64,000 bases of DNA. Origin: Paenibacillus piri (GTDB lineage: Bacteria > Bacillota > Bacilli > Paenibacillales > NBRC-103111). Positions 43,140-51,706 of this stretch are shown here, one piece after another. The DNA lies in contig NZ_SMRT01000019.1 of the NCBI RefSeq assembly GCF_004354045.1, positions 62,001 to 126,000 of the forward strand, written 5' to 3'. Made by a program: the position numbers and the translations under genes. The notes under the pieces are model-generated. The model did not search any database and was not told the DNA's origin. It saw only the letters and a program-made list of their open reading frames with translations. Position 1 is the stretch's first letter. Every line of letters begins with the position of its first letter.

Positions 43140-45440
43140 ATGATGGTGAGAAGCAGTGTATTGGGATATCCGCGTATAGGTGCCGATAGAGAATGGAAAA
43201 AAGCGCTGGAAGCATTCTGGGCAGGCAAGCTTGAAGAAGCACAATTTCTAAGCAATTTGCAAGAAATCCGATTGAATCATTTGCGTAAGCAGCAGGAAAA
43301 AGGCATTGATTACATTCCTGTTAATGATTTCAGTTATTACGATCATATCCTTGATACTGCCGCGATGTTTGGCATTATCCCGCAGCGGTTTGCTTATGAG
43401 GGCGGCGTCGTGTCTTTGCCTGTCTATTACGGAATCGCCCGTGGAACGAAGGATGCTGCAGCAAGTGAGATGACCAAGTGGTTTAATACAAATTATCACT
43501 ATATCGTTCCTGAATTGTCTGGTGCAACACCGGTACTTACCGAAAACAAGCCGCTTGCAGCTTATCGCGAAGCTAAACAGAAGCTTGGTATCGAAGGAAA
43601 GCCGGTGATCGTTGGACCATTGACCTTACTAAAGCTGTCCAAAGGTTACAATATATCGGAGACCGATGCTTGGCTGAACCGATTGCTTCCACTCTATGTA
43701 CAAATTGTTCAGGAGCTTGCACAAGAAGGCGTTCAATGGGTACAGATGGACGAACCGATTCTTGTAACCAAATTAAGCGAAGCTGACATTCAAAATCTTA
43801 AGACCATTTATGAGACATTGGCCGCAGCAGCACCAAACCTGAACATTATGCTGCAAACGTATTTTGAAGCGGTAGAGCACTACAGCGATATTGTCGCATT
43901 GCCGGTCAAAGGAATCGGCCTGGATTTCGTACACGGAATTTCCGGGAATATCCAATCGATTAAAGCGTTTGGTTTTCCGGCGGACAAGATTCTAGGCGCA
44001 GGCGTCATCGACGGCCGCGGTATCTGGAGAGCGTCACTTAGTGGGAAACTGGCTCTGCTGGAAGAGCTTGCCGAAGTTGTTGCACTTGAACGTTTAATCG
44101 TACAATCCTCGTGCAGTCTGCTGCATGTTCCGGTAACGACAGCGGCTGAGACGAAGCTTACAGCTGAGCTGAAACATGCTCTTGCATTTGCAGATGAAAA
44201 GATAGACGAGCTTGTACTTTTAACAAAAGCATTATCTTCAGGCAGTGCCGCGATTGCAGAAGAACTGGACCAAAGTGATCGTGCGATACAAGCTCTCCAG
44301 CAGTCTGAGGAGCGCAACCGCATCAATATTCAACAAGCCGTTGCTGAGCTGAGCGTTCAACAACCGGAGCGTTCCCGTCCTTTTGCCGAACGTCACAGGG
44401 CCCAACAAGTGAAATGGCAATTGCCGTTGTTTCCGACAACGACGATCGGCAGCTTCCCGCAATCCCCAGATGTGCGTAAGGCGCGTCAAATGTGGCGCAA
44501 AGGAGAATGGAACAACGAGCAGTATATAGGCTTTATCCGGGAACAAATCGACATATGGATCAAGATTCAGGAAGAAATCGGTTTGGATGTTCTTGTGCAC
44601 GGGGAGTTTGAGCGTACCGACATGGTTGAGTTTTTTGGCGAGAAGCTCGCAGGTTTCGCGTTTACACAAAACGGGTGGGTGCAATCGTACGGTTCCCGTT
44701 GTGTAAAACCGCCGGTTATATTCGGAGATATTGCATTTACCGGGGAAATGACGGTTGAAGAAACCAGGTATGCCCAGTCGCGGACTAATCGACCTGTTAA
44801 AGGCATGCTGACCGGACCGATTACCATTATGAACTGGTCGTTTGTTCGTGAAGATATTCCACGTGAGCGCATCGCCTACCAATTAGCCTATGCGCTTAGA
44901 CAAGAAGTTGAGGCACTTGAGCAAGCAGGTATTGGCATGATCCAGGTTGACGAGCCTGCAGTTCGCGAAGGTCTTCCGCTTAAGGGAAAAGAGCAAGCCG
45001 ATTATCTTGCATGGGCTGTCAAAGCTTTCCGCATCGCGACTTGCACGGTACAGGAAACAACGCAAATCCATACGCATATGTGCTATTGCGAATTTCATGA
45101 CATGATTGATTCGATTGAAGCCATGGATGCCGATGTCATTTCCATCGAGACATCCCGCAGTCACGGCGAACTGATTCATAGCTTTGAGTTGAACACCTAT
45201 AAGCTGGGCATCGGATTAGGCGTATATGATATCCATAGTCCGCGTGTGCCGAGCGTTGAGGAGATGACCGGCATGATTGAACGCGCCTTGCGTGTTTTAG
45301 ATGCTAAGCTGTTCTGGATTAATCCGGATTGCGGTCTTAAAACCCGCGGACCTGAAGAGACTATCGCTTCCTTGCGGAATATGGTGGATGCAACCATGAT
45401 TGCCCGTGCAAAACATGCTGCAAATGCCGCAACTGAATGA
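43140..45440 (+). CDS. metE: Cobalamin-independent methionine synthase
   Basis: Zinc enzyme that transfers a methyl group from 5-methyltetrahydropteroyl-triglutamate to homocysteine. The 766 residues are the standard length. The N-terminal barrel begins VLGYPRIGADREWKKALEAFW; the C-terminal catalytic barrel has FPTTTIGSFPQ, IQVDEPAVREGLPLK, and zinc ligands in HTHMCYCEF and NPDCGLKTR. GAGGAG precedes the start. It stands alone between the LysR gene and a VOC protein gene. Confidence 0.97.
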   Translation: MMVRSSVLGYPRIGADREWKKALEAFWAGKLEEAQFLSNLQEIRLNHLRKQQEKGIDYIPVNDFSYYDHILDTAAMFGIIPQRFAYEGGVVSLPVYYGIARGTKDAAASEMTKWFNTNYHYIVPELSGATPVLTENKPLAAYREAKQKLGIEGKPVIVGPLTLLKLSKGYNISETDAWLNRLLPLYVQIVQELAQEGVQWVQMDEPILVTKLSEADIQNLKTIYETLAAAAPNLNIMLQTYFEAVEHYSDIVALPVKGIGLDFVHGISGNIQSIKAFGFPADKILGAGVIDGRGIWRASLSGKLALLEELAEVVALERLIVQSSCSLLHVPVTTAAETKLTAELKHALAFADEKIDELVLLTKALSSGSAAIAEELDQSDRAIQALQQSEERNRINIQQAVAELSVQQPERSRPFAERHRAQQVKWQLPLFPTTTIGSFPQSPDVRKARQMWRKGEWNNEQYIGFIREQIDIWIKIQEEIGLDVLVHGEFERTDMVEFFGEKLAGFAFTQNGWVQSYGSRCVKPPVIFGDIAFTGEMTVEETRYAQSRTNRPVKGMLTGPITIMNWSFVREDIPRERIAYQLAYALRQEVEALEQAGIGMIQVDEPAVREGLPLKGKEQADYLAWAVKAFRIATCTVQETTQIHTHMCYCEFHDMIDSIEAMDADVISIETSRSHGELIHSFELNTYKLGIGLGVYDIHSPRVPSVEEMTGMIERALRVLDAKLFWINPDCGLKTRGPEETIASLRNMVDATMIARAKHAANAATE

Positions 45441-45563
45441 TATCACGTGGCGCCGTATATTCTTGACTTGGCTTTTGTATTTATATATTATAAACATAAA
45501 AGTATACTATATTTCATAAAGAAGTGACAGCACCATTATTTTAACTAAAAAAGGAAAATGAAG

Positions 45564-46238
45564 ATGAAGATAAAAGAATTAACGTTGATGACTCGCCAAT
45601 TGGAAGCCATGAAATCCTTTTACGGCTCACTGTTAGGGTTAGAATTGCTAGAGGATCGCCCATCGTACTTATCATTCCGAGCCGGGGAATCCGTTCTTAC
45701 ATTTCAGAATGGTTCTCCCGGAGAAAATCCGTTTTATCACATTGCCTTTACCATCCCGACGAATAAGTTCGTTGAAGCCAAACGGTGGGTGAGCGAATTA
45801 GGTATCCCGTTATTTTCGAAGGAGGGTCAGGACGAGTTTGCGTTTGAAAACTGGAATGCGACTTCCCTCTATTTTTACGATCCGAATGGGAATCTGATCG
45901 AGTTTATCGCTCATCATACACTAGATAATGCGACGAACGAAGCTTTCGGACCAAAACTATTGCTTCGAATCAGTGAAATTGGTCTACCTGTCGATAATGT
46001 TCCTGCATCTGTAAGGGAACTCACCAGCGCGTTCCAGCTCAGCTTGTGGGGGGGAGACGGGCAGCAATTCGCACCGCTCGGTGGCGCAGAAGGTGTACTG
46101 ATCGTGGTGGACAGACGTCGGCCATGGTTCCCGGACGGGCGAACACCTGCGGTGTTCGACTCCAAAGTAACGATGGAGGCCGTAGGCTCTGCCAGTTTAC
46201 GAATGCAGGACGGCCTATACGAATTAAAATCGATCTGA
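45564..46238 (+). CDS. VOC (glyoxalase/dioxygenase-fold) protein
   Basis: A 224-residue protein of the vicinal-oxygen-chelate superfamily. The first module (residues 1-120) has ELTLMTRQLEAMKSFYGSLLGLEL, FYHIAFTIP and LYFYDPNGNLIEF, with the metal-ligand pattern H..E. The second module resembles the first but is shorter and less clear. The substrate cannot be assigned. The second ATG (45564) is taken as start because AAAGGA lies eight bases before it, while the first ATG is too close. Confidence 0.8.
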   Translation: MKIKELTLMTRQLEAMKSFYGSLLGLELLEDRPSYLSFRAGESVLTFQNGSPGENPFYHIAFTIPTNKFVEAKRWVSELGIPLFSKEGQDEFAFENWNATSLYFYDPNGNLIEFIAHHTLDNATNEAFGPKLLLRISEIGLPVDNVPASVRELTSAFQLSLWGGDGQQFAPLGGAEGVLIVVDRRRPWFPDGRTPAVFDSKVTMEAVGSASLRMQDGLYELKSI

Positions 46239-46332
46239 AACAGAGGACGCCATCGATTTCGTTTTGGGATTGTATGCCAACCCTCCAAATAAAGATTGAA
46301 CTAACGGTACGCGATACCTCAATAAACACAAA

Positions 46333-46363
46333 GAAACGGCAGCCGGAGAATGGCTGCCGTTTT
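46333..46363 (+). terminator. Terminator after the VOC gene
   Basis: A perfect 12-bp stem (GAAACGGCAGCC / GGCTGCCGTTTT, last pair T-G) with a 7-base loop; the T-tract is within the right arm. Confidence 0.7.
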
Positions 46364-46581
46364 CTCAACTAAACATTCGAAGGGGATATTGAAAACTTCA
46401 ACAGAAATATTGGACAATGTTTTTGCCTCATGTCTGGTTGTTAGGACATGTTTTTTTGTTGAAAGTAAACAACCTTAACAAAATAGATCATTAAAAAATG
46501 TTAATGGACATTTAACCAATATGGGCATTTGCACATATGGTATGGAGTAAGTTAGCACAGAAAGGAGCTACGGAATGTCCA

Positions 46582-46729
46582 ATGAGTTTGTTGCCCTCTT
46601 TGGATGAAGAAAGATTTTGGTCACACATTTTACGAGCGGAATCCACAGGCGATCAAAAAGTTTAACGAAGAAGTCCATAATGCTGTTTCCCACATCGAAT
46701 GTAAGTATCATACATCCGCTATTGGCTAA
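46582..46729 (+). pseudogene. Possible decayed gene (DUF2935-like pieces)
   Basis: An ATG at 46582 reads SLLPSLDEERFWSHILRAE and stops after 27 codons; the +2 frame continues with FYERNPQAIKKFNEEV and HNAVSHIE to a stop at 46727-46729. The opening DEERFW.HI and the later FNEE segment recall the DUF2935 family with most of the middle missing. A GAAAGGAGC site stands about 16 bases upstream. The rest of 46373-46759 shows nothing recognisable. Confidence 0.25.
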
Positions 46730-46759
46730 TCAAGAAAAAATTAATTGGAGGTTTTTACA

Positions 46760-47062
46760 ATGAATGAATTCCAGAATGATCTTCAACAATTGAACGTTTC
46801 CCAATTTCAAGCCGGTGAGATGACGCCTTGGAATCAACAAAGCCAGTACACGGCAGGTCAATTTCCGATTGGCGTGGACCCGGCTGATCCATCGCGGTCG
46901 TGCGGTGTCTCCGTAGGTTTTTGTGGTGGTTTTTGTCATCATCACTGCGGCGGCTTTTGTGCAGGTTTTTGTCATCATCACTGTGGAGGCTTCTGTCATC
47001 ATCACTGTGGTGGCTTTTGCCATCATCACTGTGGTGGCTTTTGCCATCATCACTGTCGCTAA
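46760..47062 (+). CDS. Cys/His tetrad-repeat peptide, heterocycloanthracin/sonorensin-like RiPP precursor
   Basis: A 100-residue peptide with an acidic, Gln-rich leader (MNEFQNDLQQLNVSQFQ, then PWNQQSQY) and a core from about residue 46. From C55 to C99 every fourth residue is cysteine: twelve cysteines in strict tetrads GGFC, AGFC and HHHC, with five CHHHC motifs and a terminal Arg; C48 precedes them. The leader style and evenly spaced core cysteines are those of heterocycloanthracin/sonorensin precursors, whose cysteines are made into thiazoles by a YcaO cyclodehydratase. No YcaO, dehydrogenase or export gene is nearby. A metal-binding peptide is the alternative. TGGAGG supports this start. 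Confidence 0.8.
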   Translation: MNEFQNDLQQLNVSQFQAGEMTPWNQQSQYTAGQFPIGVDPADPSRSCGVSVGFCGGFCHHHCGGFCAGFCHHHCGGFCHHHCGGFCHHHCGGFCHHHCR

Positions 47063-47130
47063 TCCGTCGCTGCCCGGATTATGCGAATTAACAAGAATCC
47101 ATTAATTATCTAGAAGAGGTACCAAACAAG

Positions 47131-47163
47131 GAGCAGTTTGCCGCGGCAGCTGCTCTTTGTTTT
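47131..47163 (+). terminator. Terminator after the Cys/His-repeat gene
   Basis: The stem GAGCAGTT / AGCTGCTC (one G-T pair) with a GC-rich loop is followed by TTTGTTTT. Confidence 0.7.
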
Positions 47164-47330
47164 CGTTTAATCTTTTGAGGCACATCCCTTAAAAAAACAT
47201 GAATATTCTAAAAAACTTTTAGTTAAAGAAAAAAGAGCTCATGATATACTTAATTTGTAAGCGGTATCAACGCGCTGTTAAAAGTTGGCAAGAACAAGTA
47301 ATCGATATCATGCCGGACAGGAGAATTTGC

Positions 47331-49589
47331 ATGAGAAGAAACAGTTATTTTATCAGATTGCTCTCCTTTAACATCATATTGGTCATCGTTTCCGTTTTCA
47401 TGTTAGGTTATATCGCCTACTTAAAGACAACAAGCTTAATTAACGAGAAGATCGATAAAATCAACGGACAGCTGCTCTTTCAGACACAGCTGCAAATCGA
47501 AAATTCCCTTCGATCTGTTGAAAGTGCTATCGTTCAGTTTTCACTTTCGCCAAACCTAATAAATATTATGGATGTCGATTTCAATGTGATCAAGTATGAA
47601 AATTATTTGGAATTGAAGAGCTTATTGCCGGAAATAAATACGCTATACTCTCATGATTCAGGCTTTAGTTATTTCGAGATCGTTAATTTGAATAAAGGCT
47701 GGGTGTTGCGTAACGGAGGAGTTCTCGCCATTCAAGAGGTCTATAGTCCTGACGAAATTCGGCGGATTAAAGAGGGTGCTTCAAGTTCGATCTGGAGCCG
47801 TGTGGACAACGGCAATTTTGAATACACTTTAAAGGTCCCGTTTTCGTCATTTGATCAATTCAATGGCGTTGTGCGCGCAAGGATTCCCGGCAACGAAATA
47901 TATCATGTACTTGCGACCGGCAAAGACATGGGCGAAATGACCTTAATTGATGCAAATGGCAGCGTAATCCGCGGCTTAATTCAATTTAAATCAATTCAAG
48001 ATGAGTTAGCGGACGCCGTTCAGAAGGTTCAACGCGACATTCAAATAGAACCGGAAGGAAGCTTTTTAACTAAATTAAACGGTGACGAATATTCTGTTAT
48101 TTACCGCAAATCGGCCAAGTACGGTTGGACGTATTTATCCGTAGTGTCCACCTTGGAAACGAACAGTACTTCCCGGTTTATCGGATTTTTCATTGTCATC
48201 ACCAGCTTTGTAGTCATAAGCGTCATTTTCGTGTTTTCTTTATTCGGAGCAAGAAAGCTTTATTCGCCGATCAAACGTTTATTCCATCTGGTTGTATCGA
48301 ACTCCGACGATAACTCCCATGCTCGCAGCAACGAGTTGGATTTTATCAATAAAAAAATTCGGATGTTTTTACAGGATAGTCAGAGGCTGAAGGCCCAATT
48401 GGGAATCAAAGCTAACGAACTCAATGATTTTTTTGCGTTCAAGCTTTTTCAAGGAGAATTAAAACAGACTGAGATTGAAAGCAAATTAGGCATCGATATG
48501 CGTTGGGAACAATATTGTGTAATGACGGTGCAAATTGATACGCTGGAAGGTACAGGCTACCGGAAAACCGATTTGGATCTTTTGCTTTTTGCCGTTAAAA
48601 ACATGCTGGGCGAACTTGCAGCGGAATTATCGGTACTCAGACCGGTCATCATAAACAATGTCCAGGTTCTGCTGATCGGTACCCCGCATAAAAATGTTGA
48701 GGTCATGAAAGAAGACGTTTATTTGCTCTCGCGTTCGATTCAGCAAGCCGTCAAACAATATCTAAAGCTGCAAGTGAGCATAGGAATCAGCGATCCCTTC
48801 TTCAAGTCGTACGAAGCCTCCGATGGATACCATAAGGCGGCAGATGCGTTAAAATTAAGAATGACCCACGGACGAGAAGCGATTTTGTATATATCGGATT
48901 TCGATGAAACCGAAGCAGTCAAAGCCAAGTATCCGGCTTTAATCGCCAAAGATTTGAACGACGCCATTAAATTTGGCGACAAGGAGCAGACAAAGCATTT
49001 TCTACATAATTTCATAGCGGAAATCTTTTCAGGACCTTACAGCTACAAAGATTGTCATAAATTTATTTTCCTGCTGCTGATGGATATGATCAAGCTTAGT
49101 AACAACTCGGATGAAATGTTTATCCGGCTGTTTAAGGAAAAGCCGTTATTCGATTATTTGGATCAACTGCTGCAAAACTCGGGTCATGATGTAGAAGTTT
49201 GGATTTACGACACCGTCATCGAACCTATGATCACAGAGACGTTAGCGAGGAATGAAACCCGTCATCGAAACATAACGAAAACGCTGATTCAATTTATACA
49301 CGAGGAATACGATACGGATTTGACATTGGAAGCTTGTGCTTCCCGTCTTCATTTCAATCCCAATTATTTGGGGCAAATTTTCAGGAAGGAGTCGGGGAGT
49401 GGATTTAATGATTATTTATCCCAATACCGGTTGATTATTTCGAAAAAAATGTTGGCTGAAACCGATTATCAAGTGCAGGAAATCGCCGAAAACCTTCGAT
49501 TCAGCAACTCGCAAAATTTTATCCGATATTTCAAGAAGATGGAAGGGATAACCCCCAGACAGTATAGGGAAAATTTGATGAAGTCATGA
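47331..49589 (+). CDS. Membrane-anchored AraC-family regulator (YesN-like)
   Basis: Sensor-regulator of 752 residues controlling the adjacent second sugar operon. The first helix is at about residues 8-30 (IRLLSFNIILVIVSVFMLGYIAYL region), an extracellular sensing domain follows to about residue 280, then a second helix (FIGFFIVITSFVVISVIFVFSLF). The C-terminal AraC domain has LTLEACASRLHFNPNYLGQIFRKESG and FIRYFKKMEGITPRQYRENL. The ATG at 47331 with AGGAGA is preferred over in-frame starts upstream that would put a charged 30-residue extension before the helix. Confidence 0.9.
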   Translation: MRRNSYFIRLLSFNIILVIVSVFMLGYIAYLKTTSLINEKIDKINGQLLFQTQLQIENSLRSVESAIVQFSLSPNLINIMDVDFNVIKYENYLELKSLLPEINTLYSHDSGFSYFEIVNLNKGWVLRNGGVLAIQEVYSPDEIRRIKEGASSSIWSRVDNGNFEYTLKVPFSSFDQFNGVVRARIPGNEIYHVLATGKDMGEMTLIDANGSVIRGLIQFKSIQDELADAVQKVQRDIQIEPEGSFLTKLNGDEYSVIYRKSAKYGWTYLSVVSTLETNSTSRFIGFFIVITSFVVISVIFVFSLFGARKLYSPIKRLFHLVVSNSDDNSHARSNELDFINKKIRMFLQDSQRLKAQLGIKANELNDFFAFKLFQGELKQTEIESKLGIDMRWEQYCVMTVQIDTLEGTGYRKTDLDLLLFAVKNMLGELAAELSVLRPVIINNVQVLLIGTPHKNVEVMKEDVYLLSRSIQQAVKQYLKLQVSIGISDPFFKSYEASDGYHKAADALKLRMTHGREAILYISDFDETEAVKAKYPALIAKDLNDAIKFGDKEQTKHFLHNFIAEIFSGPYSYKDCHKFIFLLLMDMIKLSNNSDEMFIRLFKEKPLFDYLDQLLQNSGHDVEVWIYDTVIEPMITETLARNETRHRNITKTLIQFIHEEYDTDLTLEACASRLHFNPNYLGQIFRKESGSGFNDYLSQYRLIISKKMLAETDYQVQEIAENLRFSNSQNFIRYFKKMEGITPRQYRENLMKS

Positions 49590-49609
49590 CGCGACGCGTC
49601 ATTTTTTTT
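49586..49609 (+). terminator. Terminator after the AraC regulator gene
   Basis: A perfect 7-bp stem ATGACGC / GCGTCAT with loop GAC, followed by seven T; it overlaps the stop codon. Confidence 0.8.
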
Positions 49610-49778
49610 GCCGATATTCATTATTGATTATTGATTATTGCAAGTCTGTTCGATAATCACGGTTACACTGCAGGATGGATTATTTACGCATAGCCGCCGC
49701 TTTGTTATAACATAAGCAAGTTCATCCAAGCTGAGCCTTAATCGGGGTTAATATGATTTCGGAGGGGAGGTAAAACAT

Positions 49779-50750
49779 TTGAAAATGGTTTCTGATTTAT
49801 CCCGAACCGCGCGGCTGCAGACCAATCATCCCGCGAAAGGAAAAGCGGACAAGTTGCTAAAGGAAATGATAAGGGACCGCTGGCTATATCTGATGCTGCT
49901 TCCAGGCGTGATCTATTTTGTCTGTTTTAAATATTTGCCGATGTGGGGGCTTGTCATTGCGTTTCAAAACTATATGCCCTTCCTGGGGATCCTGAAAAGT
50001 GAGTGGGTTGGTTTTGAGCACTTTCTTTTTTTGTTTCGCAGTCCCGATTTTTGGATGCTGCTGCGCAATACTACGATATTGGCTCTGTACAATATTTTCT
50101 TTTTCTTCCCGGTGCCTATCATTCTTGCGTTAATGATGAACGAGATCAGGCATGCCCTGTATAAAAAGTTTGTTGTATCTATGGTTTATATTCCGCATTT
50201 TCTATCATGGGTTATTGTTGTAAGCTCCTTTTATATTTTTTTTACGATAGAAAACGGAATTGCCAATGATTTCATTCAGTCGTTGGGCTTTGAAAAGGTT
50301 CGTTTCCTGGACAGCGTCCAGTGGTTCAGAACGATGGTGACACTCGAAGTGATTTGGAAGGAAAGCGGTTGGGGGACGATCATCTTTATGGCGGCGCTCG
50401 CAGGCGTTAACCCGCAGTTGTACGAAGCAGCCAGGATGGATGGCGCGAATCGTTGGAAGCAGCTGTACCATATTACGCTGCCTTCCATACGCAGCACGAT
50501 CGTCATTTTGCTCATCCTGCGGTTGGGATCGTTTTTGGATACCGGGTTCGAACAAATTTTCCTGATGCTCAATGCTTTGAACCGCGAGGTAGGCGAGGTG
50601 TTCGACACTTACGTATACAGGGTTGGAATTCAAGGCGGACAATTCAGTTTCAGTGCCGCTGTCGGTATGTTTAAATCATTGGTCGGTCTTATGCTGGTAT
50701 TGGTAACGAATCGTATGGCCAAAAAATTTGGCGAAGAAGGTATTTATTAA
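49779..50750 (+). CDS. Carbohydrate ABC transporter permease, LplB type
   Basis: Permease of 323 residues with six predicted helices and the LplB-family segments MWGLVIAFQNYMPF and YEAARMDGANRWKQLYHITLPSI (EAA loop). A TTG start at 49779 lies eight bases after GGAGGGGAGG; an ATG two codons later is also possible. It is clearly similar to the permease at 1268-2233, so the window has two related but separate oligosaccharide importers. Confidence 0.93.
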   Translation: MKMVSDLSRTARLQTNHPAKGKADKLLKEMIRDRWLYLMLLPGVIYFVCFKYLPMWGLVIAFQNYMPFLGILKSEWVGFEHFLFLFRSPDFWMLLRNTTILALYNIFFFFPVPIILALMMNEIRHALYKKFVVSMVYIPHFLSWVIVVSSFYIFFTIENGIANDFIQSLGFEKVRFLDSVQWFRTMVTLEVIWKESGWGTIIFMAALAGVNPQLYEAARMDGANRWKQLYHITLPSIRSTIVILLILRLGSFLDTGFEQIFLMLNALNREVGEVFDTYVYRVGIQGGQFSFSAAVGMFKSLVGLMLVLVTNRMAKKFGEEGIY

Positions 50751-50774
50751 TCCGGCCGGAAAGGAGAGCGCTAT

Positions 50775-51653
50775 ATGAATTTATATCAATCCTGGGGCAG
50801 CAGGCTGTTCGACCGGTTCAATTATTTTCTGTTGTTGATCATTGCTTTTATTATGGTGGTTCCCTTTCTTGTAAACATCGTCGGTTCGTTCGCCTCACCG
50901 GAAGAAGTTCTCCGCAAAAATTTCGTGATCATGCCAACACGCTTTTCATTAGATGCTTACCGCTATATATTCAGCTCGGAAATCATTCCGCGTTCGTTGA
51001 TTGTCACCGCATTAGTTACTGTAGTGGGTACAGGGGTCAATATCGTTCTGACCTCATTAATGGCCTACCCGCTCGCCTGCAAACGATTGAACCTGCGCAA
51101 GCCCATTATGCTGATGGTTATCTTCTCCATGTTGTTTAGCGGAGGCATGATACCAACGTATATTGTCGTCAAAAGCTTCGCGCTGCTGAATTCATACTGG
51201 TCCATGATCATTCCCGGTGCCATCAGTGCGTTCTATCTGATTATTATGAAAAATTTTTTCTTGCAGCTGCCTGATGAATTGGAAGACTCGGCACGAATAG
51301 ATGGGTGCAACGATCTTCAAATTCTATATAAGATTGTTGTTCCGTTGTCGATGCCGGCGATCGCGACCTTCTCTCTTTTTTATGCAGTCGGCCATTGGAA
51401 CGCCTTTTTTAGTGCTCTGCTGTACATCAACGATGCGACAAAGCTTCCGATCCAGGTTTGGCTTCGTCAGATCGTTATTTTGTCTCAAGTGGGCATAGGT
51501 GATTCGAGCAGCGCTTTAGAGGGAGTGGTTCCGCCGGGAAAAACGATTCAAATGAGTGTGACGGTCGTTTCCACACTTCCCATTCTGCTGGTTTATCCTT
51601 TTTTGCAAAAGCATTTTGCCAAAGGTGTGCTGCTTGGATCTGTCAAGGAATAA
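50775..51653 (+). CDS. Carbohydrate ABC transporter permease, YtcP type
   Basis: Partner permease of 292 residues, with LEDSARIDGCNDLQILYKIVVPLSMPAI as the EAA loop and the C-terminal FLQKHFAKGVLLGSVKE. It is a close relative of the YtcP-type gene at 2254. It starts 24 bases after the LplB-type gene behind AAAGGAG. Again no ATPase gene is present, consistent with a shared MsmX-type ATPase. Confidence 0.93.
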   Translation: MNLYQSWGSRLFDRFNYFLLLIIAFIMVVPFLVNIVGSFASPEEVLRKNFVIMPTRFSLDAYRYIFSSEIIPRSLIVTALVTVVGTGVNIVLTSLMAYPLACKRLNLRKPIMLMVIFSMLFSGGMIPTYIVVKSFALLNSYWSMIIPGAISAFYLIIMKNFFLQLPDELEDSARIDGCNDLQILYKIVVPLSMPAIATFSLFYAVGHWNAFFSALLYINDATKLPIQVWLRQIVILSQVGIGDSSSALEGVVPPGKTIQMSVTVVSTLPILLVYPFLQKHFAKGVLLGSVKE

Positions 51654-51706
51654 GGATGCAAACTCTGTCAAGAGATCATCATATCACAGTTGGAGGGTTG
51701 ATTTAG

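Noticed and set aside
46730..47053. Long minus-strand open frame rich in Met-Met-Thr-Lys repeats opposite the Cys/His-repeat gene
   Set aside because: It is only the complement of the repeated CATCATCAC codons; it has no ribosome-binding site and an implausible composition.
46915..47058. Regularly spaced DNA repeats taken as a CRISPR-like array
   Set aside because: The 24-base periodicity is in codon phase and comes from the GGFC-HHHC coding repeat; there are no unique spacers.
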